This document shows, piece by piece, positions 1 to 10,371 of a stretch of 64,000 nt of DNA. The notes under the pieces were generated by a model that saw only the letters and a list, made by a program, of their open reading frames with translations, had not been told where the DNA came from and searched no databases. Each line of letters opens with the position of its first letter. Positions within the stretch are counted from its first letter, which is position 1. This DNA comes from Megalobrama amblycephala. Taxonomy: Eukaryota; Chordata; Actinopteri; Cypriniformes; Xenocyprididae. The stretch lies in contig NC_063061.1 in NCBI RefSeq assembly GCF_018812025.1, positions 33,310,640 to 33,374,639 of the forward strand. Direction: 5' to 3'. Both the position numbers and the translations under genes were made by a program.

Positions 1-132
1 ATGAAAGTGCAATCTTTTGAAGAGCTCCATGAACTGATTTTATTAGAAGAATTTAAAAACTGCCTGCCTGACCGTGTCGCAACATATTTAAATGAGCAAA
101 AAGTTCTGAAATGTTCTGCTGCAAATCGTTAA
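1..132 (+). pseudogene. gag SCAN/capsid-like fragment of the Gmr1-like element
   Basis: A 43-codon reading frame open from base 1 to a TAA at 130-132. The residues FEELHELILLEEF and NCLPDRVATYLNEQ match the helical pattern of SCAN domains and of the Gmr1-like gag capsid. The frame stops where the sequence moves into the integrase frame, so the rest of capsid, any zinc knuckle and the protease are missing, which points to an internal deletion. Because the window starts here, the first ATG need not be the true start. Assignment to SCAN-like gag rests on motif recognition only. Confidence 0.65.
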
Positions 133-1743
133 GCAGGTAGTAGTTCCTTCCTCATATCGTTCTGAAATTCTGAAACTCGCACATGATTGTCCGTTTGCCG
201 GTCATTTGGGAGTAAATAAAACATACGATCGTGTACTCCGTTGTTTTTTCTGGCCTGGCTTAAAAAGCGATGTAGCAAGCTATTGCCGAAGCTGTCATGT
301 GTGCCAAATGATTGGAAAACCGAATCAGAAAATTTCACCTGCTCCGTTGTATCCAATTCCAGCCATTGGTGAACCATTTGAGCGTGTTTTAATTGACTGT
401 GTCGGTCCCTTACCTCGTACGAAGTCTGGTAATCAGTACCTTTTAACGATCATGTGTACATCAACGCGTTTTCCAGAGGCAATTCCTCTGCGAAAAATTA
501 CAGCACCAGTGATTGTGAAGTCACTTATCAAATTCTTCTCGTTGTTTGGCCTTCCGCGTACCATTCAGTCAGATCAAGGTACGAATTTTATGTCTCATGT
601 GTTTAAACAAGCTCTGGATCAGTTGCATATTCAACACTGCACTTCTAGTTGTTACCATCCAGAAAGTCAGGGGGCACTCGAAAGGTTCCACCAGACCTTG
701 AAATCTATGCTACGTGCATTTTGTTTGGAGTTCCAAAAAGACTGGGACGATGGAGTGCCTATGGCTATGTTTGCAGTGAGGGAGGTAGTGCAGGAGTCGT
801 TGGGTTTTAGTCCGGCCGAGTTAGTGTTCGGACATACTGTCCGCGGCCCACTAAAACTGATCAAAGATCATTGGTCTAATGTTTCGAGTCCAAAGAATAT
901 CCTTGACTTTGTTTCAGAGTTTCGTTTTAAATTGCACCGTGCATGTGAGCTGGCTAAACAGAATTTGGAGATGTCACAACAACGAATGAAAAAACGTTTT
1001 GATCGTGGTGCTAAACTTCGTAGTTTCTCTCCTGGTGACAAGGTATTAGTGCTTTTGCCAGTACCTGGATCAGCCTTACAGGCTCGTTACTATGGTCCTT
1101 ACCAGGTGAAGGAAAAGGTGAGTAAGCTCGACTATGTGATTATGACATCTGACAGAAAGAAAAAAACTCGTCTGTGTCATGTTAACATGCTCAAGCCGTA
1201 CTGTGAGAGGCAGCCAGATTCGTCTGGACAAAAGTCGGCTGTGTTAATTGTTTCATCCGCAGATTCCCCGGGGGTTAAAGAGCAGGAGCTGTCCGGTGCT
1301 GAATCTCTGACCTGTCCATCGCCTTGTGCCGTTCCTGATAACGCTCTCGCTTTATCCATACTTGAGGAGGATGGGGTTAATTTTCCTTCTTCAGAATTGG
1401 TGGCAGGAAGGTTGAAAAATTCTGAAATAATGCAAAACCTTGACTCATTTCTTTCCTATTTGAATGTTACCGAAGGCGCTGATGTGAGTAACATTATTCG
1501 GACGTACGGTAATCTGTTTTCTGATGTTCCCTCTCGTACTACGTTGATCGAACATGATATTGATGTTGGCAATTCTTTGCCTATTAAACAGCACGCGTAC
1601 CGGGTAAGTCCTGAGAAACGAATTCAGCTACAAAAAGAGGTGACCTTCATGCTTGATAATAACATCACAGAGCCAAGCTTCAGTCCTTGGAGCTCGCCTT
1701 GTTTGTTGGTTAAAAAGTCGGACGGAACGTTTTTTTTGTACTG
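133..1743 (+). pseudogene. pol: integrase plus N-terminal RT linker
   Basis: The frame is open from about 120; the first ATG is at 206. A zinc-binding HHCC region (LAHDCPFAGH then CRSCHVC) is followed by an integrase core with D64, D123 and E159, counted from the ATG at 206, giving the D-x58-D-x35-E spacing of retroviral-type integrases. A GPF/Y-like segment (ARYYGPYQV) closes integrase near residue 300. About 150 residues of linker then lead straight into the N-terminal RT motif (SPWSSPCLLVKKSDG). Integrase is therefore upstream of RT in the same frame. The frame ends at a T-run frameshift near 1735. Confidence 0.85.
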
Positions 1744-2828
1744 ATTTTAGATGCGTGAATTCTGTAACAAAACCAGATAGTTATCCATTGCCTCGTATGG
1801 AAGATTGCGTGGATCGCGTTGGAAATGCTGCTTTCGTTACTAAAATCGACCTGCTTAAAGGTTACTGGCAGGTGCCTTTGTCAGATCGTGCGAAAGAGAT
1901 CAGTGCATTCGTAACACCAGACCATTTCCTACATTACACCGTAATGGCTTTCGGTTTACGAAACGCACCGGCAACTTTCCAACGGATAGTAAATCGTGTC
2001 ATTGATGGCATGCATAATGTTGAAGTGTATTTGGATGATTTGGTTGTTTACAGCGCGTCTTGGTCAGAACATTTAGAACAACTTGATTTCTTGTTCCGTC
2101 GTCTGTCTCTTGCTAACCTCACGGTTAACTTAGCCAAGTGCGAATTTGGTTGAGCAAAGGTAACGTATCTAGGAAAGATTGTTGGTGGCGGAGAAGTTCG
2201 TCCTGTTGAGTCTAAGGTTGAGGCTATTATTAATTTTCCTGCGCCTACGACGCGCCGAGAACTTCGCCGATTCATTGGCATGGTTGGGTATTACAGGAGT
2301 TTTTGTAAAAACTTTTCTGCTGTGTCTTCTCCTTTAACGGATCTTCTTAGCCCCAAAGTACCATTTAAGTGGACTGAAACGTGTCAAACGAGTTTCGAAA
2401 AAATCAAAGCGCTTCTGACTAATTTTCCTGTTCTCGCTGCTCCTGATTTTTCGTCCCAGTTTCTACTTGCTGTTGATGCAAGTGATACCGGTGCGGGAGC
2501 GGTTCTCCTTCAACGAGATCAATTTGGTGTTGAGCATCCTGTTTGCTATTTCTCGCGCAAATTTAATAGACATCAACAGAATTACTCCACCATTGAGAAG
2601 GAGGCGCTCGCGCTTATCCTTGCACTTCAACATTTCGATGTTTATATTGGTTCTGTTTCATATCCTTTGATTGTTTACACGGACCATAATCCCTTAGTCT
2701 TTCTAAATCGAATGAAGAATAATAACCAACGTTTGATGCGCTGGAGTTTTTACTACAGGCTCGTGAGTTGGTAATTCGACATATTCGTGGTAAGGATAAT
2801 CTTATTGCTGACGCCTTATCCCGTGTTT
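1732..2828 (+). pseudogene. pol: reverse transcriptase and RNase H, broken
   Basis: After the T-run frameshift the next frame carries RT motifs: DFRCVN, TKIDLLKGYWQVPL, AFGLRNAPATFQR and the catalytic YLDD at 2028-2039. A TGA interrupts at 2151-2153. The same frame continues with FIGMVGYYRSFCKNF and RNase H (LLAVDASDTGAGAVLLQ, YSTIEKEALALILAL, VYTDHNPL). Another frameshift near 2760 precedes the C-terminal motif HIRGKDNLIADALSRV, stop 2826-2828. No integrase follows RNase H, which confirms the unusual order. Non-functional as it stands. Confidence 0.85.
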
Positions 2829-2907
2829 AGATTGAATAAATTGTATGCACACTTTACTTAAGTAAAGGAGAAGGTAAGATCATTTCTTTTCTACAGTTTA
2901 TTCACTT

Positions 2908-2918
2908 AAGGGTGAGGG
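2908..2918 (+). other. polypurine tract of the Gmr1-like element
   Basis: A purine-rich stretch (AAGGGTGAGGG) lies directly before the TGTTA that opens the 3' LTR, the position expected for the plus-strand primer. Confidence 0.6.
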
Positions 2919-3142
2919 TGTTACGTGGCTGTGTAGTTTTTATTTTTAAAGACCCGTAGGTGGCGGTGAAGTTTTGGATTGGTGGAAGCACGATGACGTT
3001 ACCGAGTTTCCGGCATAAATAAGTGTGGATGGCGTCAATGGAGTCTCTCTCGCTGGGCTGGTCTCGCTGGTGTCTCTCTCTGGGTTCTCCCCTCGATGCA
3101 GTCCTTTTGAACATCCATCGTCCGCTCTCATGGGCCATAACA
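2919..3142 (+). repeat. 3' LTR of the Gmr1-like element (224 bp)
   Basis: The segment begins TGTTACG just after the purine tract and ends ATAACA at 3137-3142. TGTTA and TAACA form a perfect 5-bp terminal inverted repeat, the normal LTR boundary. The 5' LTR is outside the window, so identity and target duplication cannot be checked. Confidence 0.6.
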
Positions 3143-4363
3143 GAGGGAAAAAACTGACTTTAAGTATTTATAAGAAAGTTTCTCTTAATTCTTAAAGAAC
3201 CATAGTTTTTACTCAGTTGTGGTGAAAACAAGCTTCTATAATATTATTTTAACTAAATTAGAAAGCTGAGACTTTTCCAGTAACTCAATAAAACAAAAAT
3301 GTGTTTCTGGGTCAAAGTGACTCAAAATGAGCAAGTTCATTATTGTGAATTTTTTTCAATATTTCGACAGACATATTCAGTGTTTCTTTTAACTCTTTCA
3401 GGGAGTTTAACATGTGGGTTCAGGGGATCCTCTCACTTGGTACATTACAATAATAAAAAGTAAAAAAAAAAGTATTGTAGGAGCCATTTGTATTGTAAAG
3501 TTTTTGTTGTCCACTGAGGTGCGCTGTGACTCAGTATATTTTAGAAAACCTGGCTAACAAGTGTGCTTGTTGGTAATTTGGAAGCACAGTTTTTGACCAG
3601 GGTAGCTTGCAAGAAGGTGGAATATTATGGATGATTGTTTCCCACAGAAAAAATGTAAAAAGACAACTGTGTCTTTTTTCTGAGAAAACAAGTCAGAATT
3701 GCGAGATATAAACTCACAATTCTGACTTTTTTTCTTGCAATTATGAGTTTATATCTCGAAATTCTGACTTTATAAATCACAATTGCAACTTTATTAATTC
3801 TGAGATTTAAAAAAAAAAATCAGAATTGTGAAATTAAAAAGTCACCTTTACCTTTTTTATTAGGTGTCATCAGCATCAAGGAATGAGAGACACAGGAAGT
3901 GGATTTAAGGCAATGTTTATTCATTGGAACAAAAGAAAGACATTGTTTGCTTCTATGGATTCTGTACACATGAAAAACTTGCTCACTCCTGTTATCAAAG
4001 ACAAAGGCTTAAAGAAAAGCCATAACAATTATTAATAGAGCTCAAACTATCAAATTGCTATTTATTGTCAGATATAATAATCAACACAAACAAAAACTGA
4101 GTTATATACAAAACTTTTAATTGCATGATGTGCATGAGGTAAAATGATAAACATTTACAAAGTATTTGTAAAATGTTATCATAATATCTGTTTATTTCTC
4201 TTGTTGCATTTGTGATATTTAACTGAACAGGAAAATCCTGATATTGAGAACTCAATTATTGTTTTACAAAAAATGTATTGAATCAATAAAGAAATAATTC
4301 TAATATTGTCCTCTGATAGATGATTTGATATATGTATTATTGTAGGATGAAGAGCTGCTGGAT
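3143..4363. repeat. intergenic, with AATTCTGACTTT-type low-copy repeat
   Basis: No gene seen. Around 3660-3850 short alternating units related to CAGAATTGTGAGATATAAA and its complement recur; the same motif reappears at 6570-6740 and 7670-7745. The rest is AT-rich unique-looking sequence forming the 3' flank of gene A. Confidence 0.5.
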
Positions 4364-5685
4364 TCAGTGCAGCAGGAAGTAGGAGAGCAGAGAACAGCAG
4401 AGGAACAGGAAGCTCTGGGAGACACTCTGAGCACCGTTACACAGGTTCCCCTCACAACATGAGAAGCTCCCAAAATCACTAACTGATGCTGTGGTGCCAC
4501 AAATAGATTTAGATGCACAGCCTTTTAAAGAAACTGACTGACCTCCAGAAGTCGCTGATGAAAAGAAAGAAAAAAGAGGTTGATTCAGTCTAAGTTGGAC
4601 TTTGGTATATGTGATCTGTGTCATATGTTTAAACCTAAGAGAGTTTAAAAGATCATGACTTTAATCTTTGTTCTTTTTCAGATTCTCACCTGTTACTGTA
4701 ATGCAGCGGTCTTCATCCCCTGTACAGATCAATTTGTTTGAGCAGCTCTGAACATCACAGGAGTAACATGTCTTTCCATTCGGGACATTAGAGGGATCTA
4801 CAGGAGGAAAACAATTTTCTGTATAAAATATAATATCTAATGAAACAACACTCCTTTAGCTGCTCTATTCAATCTGTTCATGACAGAAAGTCACACCCTG
4901 CCTTTTATTTCCTGATTGAATGTCATATTTGGAAGTAAAATGAGTGTTGACTTTAAAGAAGACAGTTATTTGCACATGATCATTGAAGGACAATACCTGG
5001 AGCATCTTGGAGGTTACACTGGTCTGTGTTACAGCAGGAAGTAGTTGTCTTTGCAGTGCCTAAGTTCAGGGACCCACTTTGACAGGCAGGAGCACAATCT
5101 TTAGTCTTCACTTTAGCACTAGTGCCACCTAAAAACATGAATGATACAGGAAAGACCCATTAAACTGCACATTATTTTGATGGAAAATTTAATTATAAAT
5201 ATGACAAATATGTTGCATTTTTCTCATTTCAAACATTTTTTATATACAAAATCATAATCAGAGAGAAAACAGATTAAATATCAGAAATGTATGTAGAATA
5301 TTCTGTGATTGAAATTGTAAATTCCACCATAAAAACAAGTATCTGTTCTGTTGCAGCACCAGTAAATAACAGCAGCATCTTCAATCAGTCAATCAGTCAA
5401 ATATAACAGTAAATTTCAATCATAATGGACTTACCAGCTTGTGCCACAGATGTTGAACTCAAGCACTGAGAAGATCCACTAGGACATGTTTTTAACTTCT
5501 GATCTGCACAAGAACCTGTCAGACTCATACACTCATAACAGCTGAGAGAGTGTCCTGTAGTAATGAAACAGAGAGAGATGCATCAGTGATCTGTTATCAT
5601 TCTCAGTAACATCACAAACATTATTTGTCTTTGTACCTGCAGTGAAAAGAATGAAGAGAAGAAAAACTGAGATTTGCAGATCCAT
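4364..5685 (-). CDS. Gene A: two-LU-domain Ly6/uPAR-like protein, GPI-anchored (199 aa)
   Basis: Spliced minus-strand gene. Exons are 5685-5637, 5554-5435, 5128-4997, 4797-4690 and 4554-4364, all with AG acceptors and GT donors; total 600 nt, in frame. Residues 1-16 are a signal peptide (MDLQISVFLLFILFTA). Exons 2+3 form LU domain 1 (CYEC, then GSC, KTC, SQC, APAC, SCC and a closing C-N). Exons 4+5 form LU domain 2 (CYSC to SCCEGNLCN). The last residues (SFLFLCCSLLSYFLLH) are a hydrophobic GPI-signal-like tail. Members of this superfamily are cell-surface or secreted three-finger proteins; uPAR and PLA2-inhibitor-like proteins carry repeated LU domains. The ligand is unknown. It is the only copy on the minus strand, divergent from gene B, which suggests a local inversion. 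Confidence 0.9.
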
Positions 5686-5729
5686 CTTTGATCAGGAGGA
5701 GAATGAAATAACGTCTGTTTCAGTGCCCA

Positions 5730-5766
5730 TTTTATAGCTTATCAAAAGGGGAGGATCTTCATGAGA
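5730..5766 (-). promoter_or_regulatory. Gene A promoter module with TATA box
   Basis: On the minus strand CTCATGAAGATCCTCCCC and TTTTGATAAG precede TATAAAA (5736-5730), about 45 bp before the ATG. The same block stands before genes B, F and G, so it is the family's conserved core promoter. Confidence 0.7.
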
Positions 5767-5839
5767 AAATGAAAGTTTAACAGACATTTCTTGAAACAGA
5801 AACTTAAGCTTACATAATTTACTTAGTTTAATGCCAATT

Positions 5840-8400
5840 ACAGTTTTTTTCATTTGCTAACATACATTTGTCCAATCTTTAGTCACATTTTCAAAACTCT
5901 AAACACATTTAGCAGAACATCCGTCTGTTGTGGCCATACCATGAACACAATTCATGTCGTTTTCACACAAAATGCAATCAATTAACACATTTCTTAAATG
6001 CTTAAATTTTCTTTTCATATAAGCTTACCTCATACCAAAATCATGGATCTTTCTCATCTTATTTGCAAATGCTTAAACACAGCAAGTCAGAAATGAAGAC
6101 CTAATAATGTTCCAATCTTTAAATATAGGATAAAACCTCTAATTCTGCAACAACAGCAGCTCAAAAGTATTGAAAAAAAATATATAAAACAAATACTGAA
6201 ACAATTGATAAGCATTTTTAATTAGCAGATCACTGAAATATTGAGAAATAGCAGATTCCAGTCTCAGTTGGAAGCATAGTCAGGGGTTGAACTTCTTTCC
6301 ATTACATGGACATACACAGTAAAATAGGACTCTTTGAATCGGATTTGTTCAGTGTGGATGAAGAACAACACAGAGGAGCAGAGAGAAAATAATATCTGGG
6401 TAAGGGAGAAGAATAGATGAAGGAGGAAAGGAGAAGTTGGATCAGGACAAGGGAGAAGAAGAGGTATGGGAGAGGAGGAAGAATGCTGGACTGTGCATCT
6501 CTGTTTTTTTTTTCACTTACACGTGGAACCTATGAAAGCTTATTTCTGCTATGAATAGAAAATAAAAAAGGTAATTATGTCTTTTTATCTCACAATTCTG
6601 ACTTTTTAAACTCAATTCCTATAGTTTATATATCACAATTCTGAGGGGGAAAAGTCTGAATTGTGAGATGTATATTCACAATTGCAAAATAAAAAAAATA
6701 AAAAATAGAATTGTGAGATAAAAAGTCACAATTACCTTTTATACTTTTTTTTATTCTGTGGTGGAAAAAAGCTTCAACAGTAACCAAAGGCCATGTATGT
6801 TGGATTTGTTGTTGATCAATGGCAGCAATTTCATGTTTTCATTTCAGTAAAAGCTTCATGTAAAGCTTTTACTACAACGATTCCACTACCACTGTTCCAT
6901 ATATGCAGAATATGTAGTCTGCATAGGGCACTAACTACCAAGGGGACACCATCCCATCCTCTATGGGGGCAACATCAACACCACACACCCAACCCCAGAA
7001 AGAGATTTCAACCAAGGGGGTAACTGAAGTTCTGCATAGGGGACTCATCTGACCAGTAGCTGCCCTGAGCAGTTCTGTTACTTTCTTCTTCTTTTTTTCT
7101 ACTGTACATTCTATAAAGTAATGACTCACTTCTGTTGCCAAGAATGCACACATTCAGCACTCAACCAAAAATGTAGAATGGCTTACAGTACATGCATTAT
7201 ACTATTACTGCAGTAAAAGGAAACTGAATTATAAAAACAATGGATTTCATATTTTCTCCGGTTAGAACCGAAACATGACAAGTAATGCAGTTTTCATAAT
7301 GCCATCAACTGTTAGTATTTTGACAGTCATTGCGCTTTGATTGACTATATGTTCATGTTAAATAGAAAACTAGTGCTATGTTTTGACAGAACGACTCGAT
7401 TTTACAAGTGTTTTACCAAGCGTTTACCAATACTTAAAGTACTTATTCTAAACTCTTGACACAGCAACACACCTGCATCACACAATTAGCCAAATAGTTC
7501 ATTTTCTGCCCAAAACCATATTTTGTTAAATAAACACAAACTCTACATTTCAAACCTTTTTCAACACATACTAATTCTATAAAAAAACACTGAAAACCTG
7601 ATTCAAAATAGAGTCGTTCCGTTAAAACATAGCACTAGTTTTCTATTCAACATGAACATATAGTCATTCTGACTTTTTTCCCTCAGAATTGTGATATATA
7701 AACTATAGGAATTGTGAGATAAAAAGACATAATTACCTTTTTTATTTTCTATTCATGGCAGAAATAAGCTTTCATAGGTAAAAAAAAAAACAGAGATGCA
7801 CAGTCCAGCACACATTCTTCCTCCTCTCATCCTCTTCTTCTCCCTTGTCCTGATCCAACTTCTCCTCTCCTCCTTCATCTATTCCTCTCCCTTACCCAGA
7901 CTTTTTTTTTTTTTTTTTTGCTTTTCTGTGTTGTTCTTCATCCACACTGAACAAGTCCAATTCAAAAAGTCCTATTTTACTGTGTGTAGAAATTGAATTC
8001 TTTCCTGTGTGATGGAAAGAAATTGAACACCTGACTATGACTATCCACTGAGACTGGAATCTGCTATTTCTCAGTATTTCAGTGATCTGCTAATTAAAAA
8101 TGCTTATCAATTGTTTCAGTATTTATTTTTTTCAATACTGTTGAACTGCTGTTGTTGCAAAAGTAGAGATTTTATCCTATATTTAAAGATTGGAACATTA
8201 TTAGGTCTTCATTTCTGACTTGCTGTGTTTAAGCATTTGCAAATAAGATGAGAAAGATCCATGATTTTGGTATGAGGTAAGCTTATATGAAAAGAAAATG
8301 TAAGCATTTTAGAAACGTGTTAATTGACTGCATTTTGTGTGAAAACGACATGAATTGTGTTCATGGTATGGCCACAACAGACGGATGTTCTGCTAAATGT
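5840..8400. mobile_element. Large foldback (inverted-repeat) DNA element
   Basis: The left arm from about 5906 to 6670 matches the reverse complement of about 7664-8400 at roughly 96 percent by eye. Shared blocks include TAGCAGAACATCCGTCTGTT at the outer end and GGACTGTGCATCTCTG near 6491 and 7793. The left end starts ACAGTTTTTTTCATTTGC at 5840, like the TIR at 62344. The matching right tip is absent because the arm stops at the N. No transposase frame is visible. It lies about 150 bp upstream of gene A's promoter, where homology to gene B's upstream region stops, so it inserted there. Confidence 0.8.
7341..7666. repeat. Secondary inverted repeat inside the foldback
   Basis: 7341-7395 and 7612-7666 are about 55-bp inverted copies (shared core AACTAGTGCTATGTTTT in one orientation) around about 215 bp of spacer. 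The right copy abuts the outer right arm, so the foldback is nested. Confidence 0.8.
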
Positions 8401-8401
8401 G
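8401..8401. other. Single N at the end of a palindrome arm
   Basis: The only ambiguous base in the window falls on the base after the foldback's right arm stops matching. The roughly 65 bp of outer left-arm tip have no partner to its right. Confidence 0.95.
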
Positions 8402-8573
8402 NAGAGAAGGGGCACCGTTGCAGAGGGGAGGAGCATTTTCAGATTTTGATTAAATATTACGAAGCCAAACAATTTTTTTGTGTGGATTGACTTGCACGGA
8501 TGAATTGTTCACCACAAAACTAACAATTTGAGCTAACAAAATAAATAAGTTCAATTTTGATTTAATGTGTACT
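8402..8573. other. Short unassigned spacer
   Basis: AT-rich sequence between the N and the next MITE. No gene or repeat recognised. Confidence 0.4.
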
Positions 8574-9165
8574 TTAAAGGTGCCCTAGAACCCTTTTTCA
8601 CAAGATGTAATATAAGTCTAAGGTGTCCCCTGAATGTGTCTGTGAAGTTTCAGCTCAAAATACCCCATAGACTTTTTATTATTCAATTTTTTAACTGCCT
8701 ATTTTGGGGCATCATTAAATATGAGCTGATTCAGTGCGCATCCCCTTTAAATGCTTGCGTTCCCCACCCCCAAGCTCGCGACTCTATAATACATTGCATA
8801 AACAAAGTTCACACAGCTAATATAACCCTCAAAATGGATCTTTACAAAGTGTTCGTCATGCAGCATATCAGATCATGTAAGTATAGTATTTATTTGGATG
8901 TTTACATTTTCTAAACACAGTGATGTTTACATCTGTTGATTCGGCTGTGCAGCTCCAGATGTTAATACTGGCTTGTCTAATGCTTTGAACATGAGCTGGC
9001 ATATGCAAAAGTTGGGGGCGTACATATTAATGATCCCGACTGTTACGTCACAGTCGTGTTATGTTGACATTCGCCTGCTCTTCAGAGGTCTTTTGCACAA
9101 ATCAAATTTAAATAAAAGAAGGAGGAAACAATAGTGTTTGAGACTCTCTGTATATCATTTCCTTG

Positions 9166-9504
9166 TACACTCAAAAAAATAACTTGTTGGTCTAACTTAA
9201 TTCAATTATGACACCTATTTCCACACAGTTGAACTGATTTATTTGAACTTAAGCTAGGTTAATTGTACTGATGAGTAAAATTCATCCTAATTGAATGAGA
9301 TCACACCAGTTTCATTTGACATATTCTGTGAATGTTTCCTGAACATAATTCATTCTTGTTGATCCAACCAGTGCTATTGCAATTCAGACTGAGACCTTGT
9401 GCAGTGTTGCTCAAGTTTTCTGCACTTTTAAGGAAATGGAAAGACCTGTTAGTGTTTAAGTGTTTAATGTTTAGTTATTTTGAACATTTAAAAGAGTTTG
9501 TAGC

Positions 9505-9576
<72 letters not shown>

Positions 9577-10308
9577 TTTGTTACCATCGTGGTGAAGATG
9601 TGTGCTTGTGCTTAGGTTGTGAATAGCTGTTGTACACAGACATACATGTTTCATGACCGTTGAGAGGAATAAAGCTGATGACCATATGTAGACTGTGTAA
9701 ATTATGTGCTGGCCCTCAAACTAATTTATTTATATTTCTATAAAAAACTAAACTAAAATAACACTTTTTCATATGCTAAGTAACATTTATAGCATGCAAG
9801 TAATGATCAGGTAAAGAACTTCTCATCACTGGCTTTAGCACAGTTAAAGCTTGTTGAAAACAACATAGATTTATTTCATGTAGACACCCATAGCCTAACC
9901 GCAAGGTCTACACTTCAGCATAATGGTAACCTCAAAAAAATCGACATAACAAACTCTTTTAAATGTCAAATATAACTGAACATCAAACTTTAAAAGGTAT
10001 TTCCCTTTACTAAAAAACACATTAAACAGCACTTAAGTTCAACATTTACTGTCCCGATCTATCCCTACGCAAAGCATGCTGGGAACTAGAAATCCACTGC
10101 CCAGTTTCAATCAATGCAACATAAATGATTCATGTCGTCCCAACACAAATGGTTTAGGTTAACCTAACATTTTGCAAATTTAATTTAATTTAACATAATA
10201 CAATTGAGTGCAAATGCCAATTAAGTAAAAAACTAAAGATTTGTGTTGGTTCAGCTTATTTTATTTAAATAAACTGAACAAGCAGCTAGAATCATTTTTT
10301 TGAGTGTA
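9166..10308. mobile_element. Nested element with TACACTCAAAAAAAT ends
   Basis: The left end TACACTCAAAAAAAT and right end ATTTTTTTGAGTGTA are inverted repeats. The insert is absent from the sister MITE at 34232-35163, which gives a near-precise empty site. No transposase frame. Confidence 0.7.
9506..9568. repeat. (TA)n microsatellite
   Basis: About 31 uninterrupted TA dinucleotides followed by a T run. It produces a long meaningless reading frame. Confidence 0.95.
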
Positions 10309-10371
10309 CAGAACTCTAATTATTTAACTATGCCGAGGTAAATTCAATTTTCAGTTCTAGGGCACCTTTAA

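Larger units (their letters stand above)
1..3142 (+). mobile_element. Gmr1-like Ty3/gypsy LTR retrotransposon, 3' part, degenerate
   Basis: The window opens inside this element. Visible order is a SCAN-like gag piece, integrase, reverse transcriptase, RNase H and one 3' LTR. Integrase before RT is the Ty1/copia order, but RT and integrase motifs are Ty3/gypsy-like; this combination is known for the Gmr1-like group of deuterostome Ty3/gypsy elements, whose gag is also the proposed source of the SCAN domain. The 5' LTR and most of gag lie outside or are deleted. Breaks: gag joins directly to the integrase N-terminus at about 120-133, a frameshift lies in a T run near 1735, a TGA at 2151-2153, and a frameshift near 2760. 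The copy cannot encode a working polyprotein. Confidence 0.88.
8574..10371. mobile_element. MITE with TTAAAGGTGCCCTAGAA ends, interrupted
   Basis: The left end TTAAAGGTGCCCTAGAA and right end TTCTAGGGCACCTTTAA are perfect inverted repeats. A second copy at 34232-35163 shares the internal order (ATAACCCTC, GATCTTTACAAAGTGTTC, TGAACATGAGCTGG). This copy is about 860 bp longer because another element sits at 9166-10308. Common teleost MITE type; superfamily not assigned. Confidence 0.8.

Noticed and set aside
206..1744. Integrase-before-RT order explained as two tandem element copies
   Set aside because: Integrase and the first RT motif share one uninterrupted frame with a plausible linker and no LTR between them; an LTR occurs only after RNase H.
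8287..8490. A 67-codon open frame across the N
   Set aside because: It runs through the foldback arm and an ambiguous base, with no recognisable domain; chance frame in a repeat.
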